From Spirulina sp. CCY15215 (lineage in GTDB: Bacteria; Cyanobacteriota; Cyanobacteriia; Cyanobacteriales; Spirulinaceae): a stretch of DNA of 36,247 nucleotides. The stretch is from assembly GCF_016888125.1 (NCBI RefSeq), contig NZ_JACSWA010000341.1, forward strand, positions 1 through 36,247, read 5' to 3'. The notes under the pieces were generated by a model, which ran no database searches, was not told the origin of the DNA, and was given only the letters and a program-made list of their open reading frames with translations. The position numbers were made by a program, and so were the translations under genes. Of this stretch, positions 16,368 through 23,433 are shown piece by piece (position 1 is the first letter of the stretch; the number at the start of each line of letters is the position of its first letter).

Positions 16368-17391
16368 TGTCAAATTCATCGGTTTTAGCGCTAAAAGTAA
16401 GGACATAATTGTGCTTTAAATAAATGGGAGTTTTGGAAGATAGGCGATCGCCATTGACTTCAATGGTGTAAAAAAAGCGAGAATTTGGTGTTAGAATTGT
16501 TTCCCGACTGTATAAGTCAATATCGGCAGCATGAAGAGGAAGATCGGGAATACGAATATTGGCTTTAGGAGAAGAACCAATTCTAAGTTTTCCGCTTTCT
16601 GGGAGTTGAATCGAAAGCCCTTCTTCAATCCAATCTGTCTCGCTGTTACTGACAAATTTAAGCAGAGGTTTTTCAATCTGAGGATAGAGTTTGCTTTCCA
16701 CTGTGGCATAAGGATCGATATTATCATAAATGTCTCCTTTGTATTCAAATCCAGTACCGGCTCTGAGAGCAGCCATATAACTGGGAGAATTAGAAATACT
16801 AAAGGCTAATCCCAACAGCAGTCCGAGAATTAAAAAGCCAATCGGGTCTTCTGCACCTCTAAATTCCTTGGGCATTTCTCCGAGGGGAATACGAATTAAT
16901 TCAAAGAGAATTGCGGCAGCTAAACTGGCACTACTAGCAGCAAAAATACTGAGTTTGAGACGCTTTTGAAAGCGTTTTTTATCCCCAGCTTCAATGGTTT
17001 GCCAGCGCCATGTTAACCCCTCTGCAACGCCGACAGAACTGCCAATAAATAGCCATCCTAAAGAGCGAACTATGGGAGTTGGAACGCGAATGGCAGGATG
17101 AAAAAGAATTTGAGAAATACCTCCAGAAACCAGTCCCGCTACAAGTCCCAACCCTAAAGCAATGAGTAGAGGAATTTTAGCTTTACGAAAGCACAATTTA
17201 GGACGAGTAGGACTGCTGACAAAAATTTCATTGAGTACCATTCCCACCGCGAGAGAAATAGCAATACAAGGAAAAAGAACGACTTCAGGAACGGTTTTTA
17301 AAATCCCCATATCGGTAAGGAACAGTTGACCGATGTTCCAACCGATTAAGGCTGAGGTTATTCCAGCTAGGACATAGAGATAGGTTCGCAT
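16309..17391 (-). CDS. Polytopic membrane protein with FHA-like C-terminal domain
   Basis: A 360-aa protein. The N-terminal 210 residues contain about six membrane helices (for example YLYVLAGITSALIGW, IPLLIALGLGLVAGLVSGG, SIFAASSASLAAAILFELI). One segment, GGISQILFHPAI followed by RSLGWLFIGSSVG, matches the membrane block of the VWA protein at 9142-10629. Residues about 255-350 resemble an FHA domain (KLRIGSSPKANIRIPDLPLH, then IEVNGDRL and an LKHNYVLTFS strand), though the usual SRxH serine is not clear; it may bind without phosphate. Start ATG 17391 lies 14 bp after the stop of the previous gene. It probably anchors a cytoplasmic phospho-complex at the membrane. Function inferred from architecture only. 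Confidence 0.83.
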   Translation of the reverse strand: MRTYLYVLAGITSALIGWNIGQLFLTDMGILKTVPEVVLFPCIAISLAVGMVLNEIFVSSPTRPKLCFRKAKIPLLIALGLGLVAGLVSGGISQILFHPAIRVPTPIVRSLGWLFIGSSVGVAEGLTWRWQTIEAGDKKRFQKRLKLSIFAASSASLAAAILFELIRIPLGEMPKEFRGAEDPIGFLILGLLLGLAFSISNSPSYMAALRAGTGFEYKGDIYDNIDPYATVESKLYPQIEKPLLKFVSNSETDWIEEGLSIQLPESGKLRIGSSPKANIRIPDLPLHAADIDLYSRETILTPNSRFFYTIEVNGDRLSSKTPIYLKHNYVLTFSAKTDEFDNEAPIYRFVYYNRFLDPQA

Positions 17392-17404
17392 TTTATTGTA
17401 TTTA

Positions 17405-19600
17405 TTAAGGTATATTTTCAACTGCAGGAGGAACAGAGATCGGAGTTCCATTTTGATATGTACTAGGTTGAGTTACTGCTTGACAATCTTGTACTACAAT
17501 TTTTAAATTTTGTGCAACATCACATTTCAGCATCTTGCTAGTTCTTCCATCTACATTAATTACTCCATCAACTTTAAGTGTTTTTCTTTGTTGATAGTCT
17601 TCAATAGCATTGACCCATTGTTTTGCCACATTAGGATCGGGAGAATCTAGACTTTTTAAACTCAGATTTTCTGATGGGGCAAACCCTAAAATTTTTATGA
17701 TTTCTTGTTGAATAATTTCTACAGAATGCGTTCCTTTAGAATAACTTGTAAGATCGTTAGCTATCTTTTGAATAGCTTCACTAGTCTTTTTAAATTGCGT
17801 TGGACTATCCGCAGAGTCTTTGTCATTTGGTGTAGGAGTTGAAGCAAAATTTGTTGGGCTAGAAGGAGACTCAGGTGGTGTCTTAGAAGGAGTTGAAGAA
17901 GAATCCTCAGTTCCTGAATTTTGACTTGATTGAGTTGAATCTGGTTTTTCTTCTAAGTCCAAGACAGTATTACCCAACAAGACTCCACCAGTTAAACTAA
18001 TCGCTAGTAAAGGCAAAACAAACATCATTTTCATGTCAATTGCTCCTATGTCTAATAAGAAATAAGCTAAAGATTCAATGGGAGTAACTTGCCGTTTGAC
18101 TTTGATACCATAAATAGCATAATCCCAATGAGTAGGACAGAGTTGATCGAAAATATTTCCCGGTACTTCACCAAAACTAATATGATGAAATAATGCTGAC
18201 ATCTCTAACGTCCCAATTTGAGAAAACAAGTCAGCTAAAGACTCAAATTGTTTGCGAGGGCGAGGATGACCTTGCCAAAATATAGCAATATCTTCTAATA
18301 GCTTTTTCCAGTTTAGATTCTCAGTCGTTTGAAAATCTAAATTAGTGTTTCTTTGTCTGACAAAACGATTCATTAAACTTAAGTCATTGTTAATTTCCTC
18401 TCGCACTTGCTGTCTGTACCAATATCCCCAAATCCCATGATTTGGATGCAAAAACCAAGCAACATACGAAACTAATTCTGGCTTATTAATGACCCGAGGA
18501 ATGAGCGATCGCGCCCCCGCCAAAACCTGCTCCCTGAAACTATTCAATTGCAAGAGTTGATTGGACTCACGCAAAATCTCACTTTGAAACTCAGCACAAA
18601 TAGTCCAATGTTCATCCTGCTTGCCCGATCGCGACCCCATCCAGCCGACAAACTCCGGCAAAGTCTGAGGTAAAATCGCCCCCCGCAAGGTCAGTAACTT
18701 CACCATTTGGTCGCTATACAAGCCCTGAGAGATTGCCTTACTTGCCCCCTGTCCGTCAAAAATCTCTCGCCAAAACCTCTCATCGATCGCAGAGTTACTT
18801 AAAGCATTATCAAGGGCAAGCAAACTCTCCGGTTTCACCTTCCGCATCAACCCCTTCACCGCATTTTTAATCGCCTGTTCCCCCGCGATAGGAGTCGTCA
18901 AACGCGGTTGTGAAGCCAAAGTACGGCGTAATAACTCCTCAGCGCGATCGCTTCCCGGTTGAATTGCTTGGAACATTCTCGGTTGTTCCAACGCCTCTAC
19001 CTTAAATGCCCAGGCGATCGCCCCTCCATTACGATGCGCCATTTGTTTCGCCATCTCATTGAGACTTAAAGGCGCACAAGGTTGTTGACAAGGCACGATC
19101 GCCGGTGCCGATCCCGACATTAACCCCCGCAAATCCTCCCGCAACTGAAACCCCGTCCGGCTTTTAGCTTGATAGAGATTAGGCTGTCCCTCCCGCTTAG
19201 AATTGAAAGGATCGAAAACAATCCCGCGTCCCTGCTGTTTCTCCCCATTCATCCAAGCCAAAATTATCTCCAATTTGCCTCGTCCTTGTGAGAGAAAATA
19301 ACGATACATAGAAGCGCTGCGACCGCGATCGTCTTTCCCTTTTGTGACCACCGCCACAACTGACCATTCTTCCCCATACCCAGATACTTCCCGCCCGATA
19401 ATCGCCGGATCGCTACCGTAGGCACCCTCCGCCACCGCAAACTCGCGATTGGTAATGGCATCCCGCACCCCAGAAGGAATCGTTGGGAGAGTTCGATTCA
19501 TATAATCTCCCGTAAAGCCCTTCGACACCCATCCTCCATCCGGTGTTCCTTCGACCTGAATTCCTGTACTAAATTCGTGAATTTGTAGCATTGCCCTCAT
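17405..19600 (-). CDS. Large GTPase-associated-type membrane protein with C-terminal peptidoglycan-binding-like domain
   Basis: A 731-aa protein (ATG 19600; a second ATG at 19591 is equally possible). About 520 cytoplasmic residues begin IHEFSTGIQVEGTPDGGW and contain a beta-rich front (RYFLSQGRGKLEIILAWM) and a helical rear. I do not find a catalytic motif there. A single membrane helix (about 524-546) is followed by a Ser/Thr/Pro-rich linker (about 550-605) and a final domain (about 615-700). That last domain resembles peptidoglycan-binding domain 1: WVNAIEDYQQRKTLKVDGVI then GRTSKML. The gene directly follows three GTPase-like genes. In other bacteria, GTPase genes of this type are paired with large GAP1-like partner proteins; I infer the same role but cannot prove homology. 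It could carry wall contact to the GTPases across the membrane. Confidence 0.78.
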   Translation of the reverse strand: MRAMLQIHEFSTGIQVEGTPDGGWVSKGFTGDYMNRTLPTIPSGVRDAITNREFAVAEGAYGSDPAIIGREVSGYGEEWSVVAVVTKGKDDRGRSASMYRYFLSQGRGKLEIILAWMNGEKQQGRGIVFDPFNSKREGQPNLYQAKSRTGFQLREDLRGLMSGSAPAIVPCQQPCAPLSLNEMAKQMAHRNGGAIAWAFKVEALEQPRMFQAIQPGSDRAEELLRRTLASQPRLTTPIAGEQAIKNAVKGLMRKVKPESLLALDNALSNSAIDERFWREIFDGQGASKAISQGLYSDQMVKLLTLRGAILPQTLPEFVGWMGSRSGKQDEHWTICAEFQSEILRESNQLLQLNSFREQVLAGARSLIPRVINKPELVSYVAWFLHPNHGIWGYWYRQQVREEINNDLSLMNRFVRQRNTNLDFQTTENLNWKKLLEDIAIFWQGHPRPRKQFESLADLFSQIGTLEMSALFHHISFGEVPGNIFDQLCPTHWDYAIYGIKVKRQVTPIESLAYFLLDIGAIDMKMMFVLPLLAISLTGGVLLGNTVLDLEEKPDSTQSSQNSGTEDSSSTPSKTPPESPSSPTNFASTPTPNDKDSADSPTQFKKTSEAIQKIANDLTSYSKGTHSVEIIQQEIIKILGFAPSENLSLKSLDSPDPNVAKQWVNAIEDYQQRKTLKVDGVINVDGRTSKMLKCDVAQNLKIVVQDCQAVTQPSTYQNGTPISVPPAVENIP

Positions 19601-19628
19601 TTTTGAACTGTAAATTGTGAATATTGAA

Positions 19629-20552
19629 TTATCCCCGTTCCAACTCCCGATAGCGATCGCCGGTACAAAGCCAGTAAATCGGCGCAACTAAGCCAAAAGG
19701 CCGCCATCGCTTCGGGTCTTTAATCACTGAAGTCGTCCCTTGGCGATCGCGGGTTAACTTCTTTGAGTTAGGCTGGGGAAACTCCCGACCCAATACCCCA
19801 AAAGCAGAAGTGGTGAAATATTCCACCGTCCCAGACCCCAAACTCGCCCAACCGGCTAACTTGTGACAAGTTTGAGGAAAACGTGCCTCGGCAATTTTCC
19901 TCGGATCGTGACGATTAACCCATAACTGCTCAATTTCGCACTTAGTCACAACTAAAGCGATGCGCTTCATCTTTCCCCCCCCATCCACGGCATCTAACGC
20001 CCCCAGAAACTTATCTAACCCCCTCGCATAATCCATATCCTTGCGCGGTGCAGTTCCATCCACCAAAAACATTAACCCCGTTGCTTCTCGACAATCTTCG
20101 AGGTAACTTTGCAATTTGGCATCTTTACTTTTGTGAACTAAATCGGCAAAAAACTCCCCAGCATAGTCTTTACAGCCAATGGTCAATTTGAGAATTTTGG
20201 GAAATAATGCCGCTTTAGCAGAAGTGAGGGACATTTGATTTTTCACAGCAATACTGAGGAGATAGTCTTTGACATCCTCAGCACTGGCATTGAGGTCGGT
20301 TGGAGGCAATTCCAAACCCTGTTCTAAAATATTCCTCGCTTGATTAATCAGTTCCTGCGCGTCATCATTCACAGGGGAGATATCCTGCACCGGACTGTTA
20401 GAATCGGCATTCGGCCAGTAGGCCAGAGAAGCCATATAAGCCGTTTTCCCCGAAGCGCGATCGCCGATGACCCGCAATGTTGCATTCGCATCAAAGAGAG
20501 TCGGCACATCCTCATTTTTGTTTTTTCGGTTCTTCAACCAATCTAAAATCAT
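19629..20552 (-). CDS. P-loop GTPase-like protein (second of three)
   Basis: A 307-aa soluble P-loop NTPase. Walker A is GDRASGKT (30-37). The switch II/Walker B position reads DYAGE (128-132), and the G4 position reads VTKCE (201-205) instead of NKxD, so guanine specificity is unproven. A G5-like TSAFG follows. The C-terminus ends in a conserved RPFGLVAPIYWL block that is repeated in the next paralogue (QPYNIIAPLYWL). I chose ATG 20552, seven bases after GGAT; the codon before it is a GTG that also opens the frame. The gap to the next GTPase gene is only 5 bp, so the two are probably translated together. It belongs with bacterial TRAFAC-type GTPases of multi-gene conflict and signalling systems; the exact subfamily needs a profile search. 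Confidence 0.85.
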   Translation of the reverse strand: MILDWLKNRKNKNEDVPTLFDANATLRVIGDRASGKTAYMASLAYWPNADSNSPVQDISPVNDDAQELINQARNILEQGLELPPTDLNASAEDVKDYLLSIAVKNQMSLTSAKAALFPKILKLTIGCKDYAGEFFADLVHKSKDAKLQSYLEDCREATGLMFLVDGTAPRKDMDYARGLDKFLGALDAVDGGGKMKRIALVVTKCEIEQLWVNRHDPRKIAEARFPQTCHKLAGWASLGSGTVEYFTTSAFGVLGREFPQPNSKKLTRDRQGTTSVIKDPKRWRPFGLVAPIYWLCTGDRYRELERG

Positions 20553-20557
20553 CACTT

Positions 20558-21358
20558 TTATCCTTTATTGAGCCAATAGAGAGGAGCTATTATGTTGTAA
20601 GGTTGCCATCGCGGAATCTCCCGTAACACCGAGGCTTGACCGGATTTTCCCTGTTCGTCGATGCGATTGGGTCGAGGGTCGTTTCGTCGCAATACCCCAA
20701 AGGTGGAAATGGCATAAAAGCGAATATTTTTCGGAGTTACTTTTTCTCGCAACGTTGCTGTTGTCATGGGGAGATGTCGATTAAATAGGTCGGTTTCGGG
20801 ATCGAGTCGTCCCGACCACAGTTCCCCTCGTTCACACTTACTCATAGCTACAGCCAGTCGCAAATCTTTGGCGCGATCGTGAGAATCCATTAATTCTAAA
20901 AAGCGGTTGATAATGCGGTTGTAATGGTTATCTGTTCCTTTAATCCAGTCGGAAAAAAGGATTAAACAGCCTTCAACATCTTTGCGAAAACACTCTTCGA
21001 TAAATTCCTCTTGAATGGCATCACCTGCATCAGATTCAGCGATTTTCTCGAAGACTTCCCCAGGATAATCCTTAAACACTAATTGAAAGGATTCTTCTTT
21101 AATACGGGGAAATTTTTTAACGGCAATTTTGAAGGAATAATCAGGCAAAGTATCTACGGACTCAACTCGCGTTGGTTCAAAAGATTCCCCTTGACAGATA
21201 ATATTTTCTGCTTTTTCAGCAATTTCCCGCGAATCATCATTCAAGGGAATAATATTAAATTGCTTAGATTTGCCGATGGTCATTCGCTTATAAGCCAAAG
21301 CAGCCAAGTAGGTTGTTTTACCCGAAGCACGCGGACCAATAACGCAAATATTTCCCAT
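20558..21358 (-). CDS. P-loop GTPase-like protein (paralogue of the preceding)
   Basis: A 266-aa protein with Walker A GPRASGKT (8-15), DYPGE (97-101), MSKCE at the G4 position (172-176) and a STFG loop. It aligns along its length with 19629-20552: both have a PLNDD/PVNDD segment after helix 1, a hydrophobic LILFSDW/LMFLVDG strand, and the closing W-x-P-x-x-x-x-AP-x-YWL block. It lacks the N-terminal 20-odd residues of its paralogue. A strong Shine-Dalgarno AAGGAG precedes the ATG. The pair may form a heterodimer, since two related GTPases are encoded side by side with a 5-bp gap. Nucleotide use is inferred from the P-loop. Confidence 0.86.
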   Translation of the reverse strand: MGNICVIGPRASGKTTYLAALAYKRMTIGKSKQFNIIPLNDDSREIAEKAENIICQGESFEPTRVESVDTLPDYSFKIAVKKFPRIKEESFQLVFKDYPGEVFEKIAESDAGDAIQEEFIEECFRKDVEGCLILFSDWIKGTDNHYNRIINRFLELMDSHDRAKDLRLAVAMSKCERGELWSGRLDPETDLFNRHLPMTTATLREKVTPKNIRFYAISTFGVLRRNDPRPNRIDEQGKSGQASVLREIPRWQPYNIIAPLYWLNKG

Positions 21359-21370
21359 AATTTTCTCCTT

Positions 21371-22123
21371 TTAATCAGCTAAAAAACTTCCCAGATAAAT
21401 CCAAGGCAGTTCCAGTAGTTTGCGATTATGAATACTGGTAATAAAACAGCGAATTGCCAATCCAGAAATATTCTTATTTAGATGTTCAATTTGAGTCTGA
21501 ATCGGTCGGAAATAGCGCTGCATCACATAAGCATTTCGTTTTTGCCATGTCATCGGAGAACGATTGGGACTATACTCCAAACGAGATGCTTCTTTATTCA
21601 CATCACAAAAAAGATCGGCTTTATTCAAACAAAGAACGAGATGGCGAACTTTAGGACAATCTTGCCGGAAAAATTTAACCCATCTTTCAAAGCGATTGCA
21701 CCATTGTTGTTGGGTAATATAGTCTTCGCGATTTGCCCCCGAGATAATCTCTCGATAGGGAGGAACAACTAAAAGAATCCCCTCGCTGTCAACTATGCTA
21801 CCGAGAAATTTTTGCCATTCAGGTTGATTCTCATCTGCCTGCTGCCATCGGGTTCGCCAGATTTCACCGGGGGTATCAAGCCACTCTAATAAAATCTCTT
21901 TTTTCCCTGTTGGCAATTCGACTTGAATTTCTAAAGCGCGATCGTAAAGTGCTTGGCTTGCGTCTGTTGCTTTAGTGCGACCTTCAGCGTCATCATAAAG
22001 CATCACTTTGAGATTTTCATAATCTGGATGAGTGACTTTAACATAGTGACTGTTTGGGTTTGCGAGTTCCATGGCCAGAGAAGTTTTCCCTGTTTCGCGA
22101 TCGCCAATGTAAATCACTCCCAT
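21371..22123 (-). CDS. P-loop GTPase-like protein, first gene of the 21-kb run
   Basis: A 250-aa P-loop protein with near-canonical GTPase motifs: G1 GDRETGKT (7-14), G3 DTPGE (83-87), G4 NKAD (167-170), and ITSIHN at the G5 position. It is only distantly related to the two downstream paralogues but shares the D-x-x-GE switch. The ATG at 22123 follows the strongest Shine-Dalgarno of the window (GAGGAGGTGA, eight bases between GGAGG and ATG); the GTG at 22132 that opens the frame lies inside that signal and is rejected. As promoter-proximal gene it probably sets expression of the run. It may be the true GTP switch, with the other two as partners; this is inference. Confidence 0.88.
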   Translation of the reverse strand: MGVIYIGDRETGKTSLAMELANPNSHYVKVTHPDYENLKVMLYDDAEGRTKATDASQALYDRALEIQVELPTGKKEILLEWLDTPGEIWRTRWQQADENQPEWQKFLGSIVDSEGILLVVPPYREIISGANREDYITQQQWCNRFERWVKFFRQDCPKVRHLVLCLNKADLFCDVNKEASRLEYSPNRSPMTWQKRNAYVMQRYFRPIQTQIEHLNKNISGLAIRCFITSIHNRKLLELPWIYLGSFLAD

Positions 22124-22128
22124 TATTC

Positions 22129-22138
22129 TCACCTCCTC
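22129..22138 (-). promoter_or_regulatory. Strong ribosome binding site of the first gene of the run
   Basis: The minus strand reads GAGGAGGTGA, near-perfect complement to the 16S rRNA tail, ending six bases before the ATG at 22123. It decides the start against the GTG at 22132, which overlaps the site. The upstream 236 bp (22133-22368) should hold the promoter of the run; I see AT-rich stretches such as TATATAGTTAATATAG (minus strand, near 22300-22320) but no convincing -35/-10 pair. Confidence 0.8.
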
Positions 22139-22196
22139 AAATATAGAACCTTTGTTTTAAACAAACAGTTTCAAAAAACGTATTAACGTTCTATTT

Positions 22197-22246
22197 AGTT
22201 CTTGGAAGGAGAAGATGCTATTTTATGCAGTTGTTTACAGAATTTT
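22197..22246. repeat. Imperfect direct repeat, unit A, upstream of the 21-kb run
   Basis: About 50 bp that recur 124 bp further on (unit B, 22321-22369). The core of 19 bases starting gaaggagaagatgc is identical; the flanks differ at scattered positions plus one T gained or lost. Both units lie in the mrnC to GTPase gap, the expected control region of the run. They could be paired operator sites or a local duplication. Confidence 0.75.
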
Positions 22247-22320
22247 ACAAAAGAACAAAAGAACTAGCCAGCCCCTCCCAAAGAAAGCAAATCTTTCTAT
22301 ATAACTATATTAACTATATA

Positions 22321-22369
22321 AGGTCTTAGAAGGAGAAGATGCTATTTATGCAATTGTTGACAAAACTTT
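22321..22369. repeat. Imperfect direct repeat, unit B, abutting the mrnC stop codon
   Basis: Second copy of the repeat at 22197-22246. It ends exactly where the mrnC coding region ends (stop at 22369-22371). On the plus strand each unit carries AAGGAG followed by an ATG, giving antisense mini-frames of 34 and 26 codons; I do not regard these as genes. Confidence 0.75.
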
Positions 22370-22827
22370 TAATCAAATTTGAGGAGAGAAAAGAGTTCGT
22401 GCAATCGCTGAATATTTGTGAGATATAAATAACCAATTAAAGTTTCCCAACTCGTCGCTTGTTGATAAATCTCTGCATCGAGACGTTGGGGCTTGCGATT
22501 AACAGCATTGCGACCCTGACGTAATATCTCTTTTTCTGATTCCGTTAAATGAGGGAGGAGCGATCGCAATTGTTTAGCCTGACCCTCAGCGCGAACAATT
22601 GCCACAACGCGATCGTGATAATCTGAAATTCGTCGGGGCGGCAGCAAAAAACAAGTTCTCACGTAAAGCTCATAAACCGAGTCTCCCAAATAAGCTAAAG
22701 CCGCAGGAGATAAACGCTCGATCTGAAAAGGAAAATCAACCCGATCGCGCATTGACTGCAAGCGATCGCCCTGCCAATCTTCAATCGGTTTAGATTTGCT
22801 TAAATCATCTGCTGACGGATCTTCCAA
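22369..22827 (-). CDS. mrnC: Mini-ribonuclease III (MrnC)
   Basis: A dimeric RNase III-type catalytic domain without a dsRNA-binding domain; in Bacillus it matures 23S rRNA. The signature is LSPAALAYLGDSVYELYVR (from residue 39), where the aspartate and the glutamate of GDSVYE are metal ligands. HDRVVAIVRAEGQ and ILRQGRNAV follow, and the second acidic cluster lies in LIGYLYL near the C-terminus. The frame opens at TTG 22827 with a weakly placed GGGAG upstream; an ATG at 22752 would give 127 residues, also normal for the family, so the true start is uncertain. The gene follows the STAS gene by 69 bp. In other cyanobacteria I recall mrnC beside rlmB (Synechocystis slr0954-slr0955); here they are 21 kb apart on the same strand. 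Confidence 0.92.
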   Translation of the reverse strand: MEDPSADDLSKSKPIEDWQGDRLQSMRDRVDFPFQIERLSPAALAYLGDSVYELYVRTCFLLPPRRISDYHDRVVAIVRAEGQAKQLRSLLPHLTESEKEILRQGRNAVNRKPQRLDAEIYQQATSWETLIGYLYLTNIQRLHELFSLLKFD

Positions 22828-22896
22828 AAGTTTGACTTAACTCCCAACAGTAGTGCGATCGTAAGAAAAGGGACTCCCCAAATTGAAAAGCCCCGA

Positions 22897-23277
22897 TTAT
22901 TCTGCCTTACCTGACTTTTCTATATTGGCAATAGCAGCATCTAAACTCTCTTGGAGTGAAAGAAACTTCTCCAAACGCACGAGTTTAACCGTTTGCGTAA
23001 CTCGCGCATTAGTCACGATTTGTAAACTTCCACCTGCTGTTTGCGCTTTTTTGACCAATTGGACTAAAGCACCCAAACCAGAACTATCCACAAAATCAAT
23101 TTGGGATAAAACTAAAATGATATTATGGGGACCTTCGTCGATATGATTGCCCAGAACTTTCCGAAAGGTAGGCTCCGAAAAGGCATCGAGTAACCCGGTT
23201 AGCCGGAAGATTTGATAGTTTTTCTTAATTTCCCGCGTGCCTCTTAAGCTCACGGTTAGATTCAGTTGCTCTGGAAT
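22897..23277 (-). CDS. STAS-domain protein, anti-sigma factor antagonist type
   Basis: A single-domain STAS protein related to SpoIIAA/RsbV. The conserved core reads LSQIDFVDSSGLGALVQLVK; one of its two serines is the usual phosphorylation site of this family, switched by a serine kinase and a PP2C phosphatase in partner-switching circuits. The frame can open at GTG 23253 (118 aa). However, the Shine-Dalgarno GAGGAGG sits some 30 bases upstream of it, and exactly five bases after GGAGG stands an in-frame ATT (23277), giving IPEQLNLTVSLRGTRE as the N-terminus. I therefore propose an ATT start and a 126-aa protein; an N-terminal strand LTVSL before RGTRE suits the fold. It is followed closely by mrnC. 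Family call is secure; the start is inference. Confidence 0.88.
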   Translation of the reverse strand: MPEQLNLTVSLRGTREIKKNYQIFRLTGLLDAFSEPTFRKVLGNHIDEGPHNIILVLSQIDFVDSSGLGALVQLVKKAQTAGGSLQIVTNARVTQTVKLVRLEKFLSLQESLDAAIANIEKSGKAE

Positions 23278-23320
23278 AGCGGCCTCCTCACTTCACTGTA
23301 GGGTAAGAATTCAATGGTCT

Positions 23321-23326
23321 AGTATA
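23321..23326 (-). promoter_or_regulatory. Candidate -10 element of the STAS gene
   Basis: The minus strand reads TATACT, 44 bases before the proposed ATT start and downstream of the carA terminator. No good -35 hexamer is found 17 bases upstream, so the promoter may depend on an activator or an alternative sigma factor. Weak evidence. Confidence 0.3.
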
Positions 23327-23383
23327 GCCATTATTGCCCCGGTTTGGGGGGAATTTTAGCAGAATGATGAATAATGAGAGGGG

Positions 23384-23426
23384 AAAAAGCCCCTACTGCT
23401 TGACTCTCTCGATGAAGTGTAGGGGC
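23384..23426 (-). terminator. Rho-independent terminator of carA
   Basis: On the minus strand, eight bases past the carA stop, GCCCCTAC (23419-23426) pairs perfectly with GTAGGGGC (23389-23396) across a 22-base loop that can extend the stem by CTT/AAG. TTTTT follows directly. It separates carA from the STAS-mrnC unit. Confidence 0.75.
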
Positions 23427-23433
23427 GATCGCG

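Noticed and set aside
15952-16419. 155-aa plus-strand open frame
   Set aside because: Antisense shadow of the secreted VWA gene; serine/lysine-rich with no recognisable domain.
1351-22123. Type VI secretion post-translational control operon (PpkA/PppA/Fha)
   Set aside because: Kinase, phosphatase and FHA parts are present but no Tss, Hcp, VgrG or ClpV genes are seen.
1351-22123. MoxR-VWA-VMAP ternary conflict system or tellurite-resistance cluster
   Set aside because: No MoxR-type AAA+ ATPase, VMAP protein, TerC or TerD-like gene is found; only the VWA/PP2C/kinase part matches.
22225-22428. Two plus-strand mini-ORFs (34 and 26 codons) after AAGGAG in the repeat units
   Set aside because: Their sequences are not conserved with each other beyond the first residues, and the second runs antisense through the end of mrnC.
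23284-23297. Yfr1-like CTCCTCAC motif in a possible small RNA
   Set aside because: The ultraconserved ACTCCTCACAC is not matched fully and the bases are the complement of the STAS gene's ribosome site.
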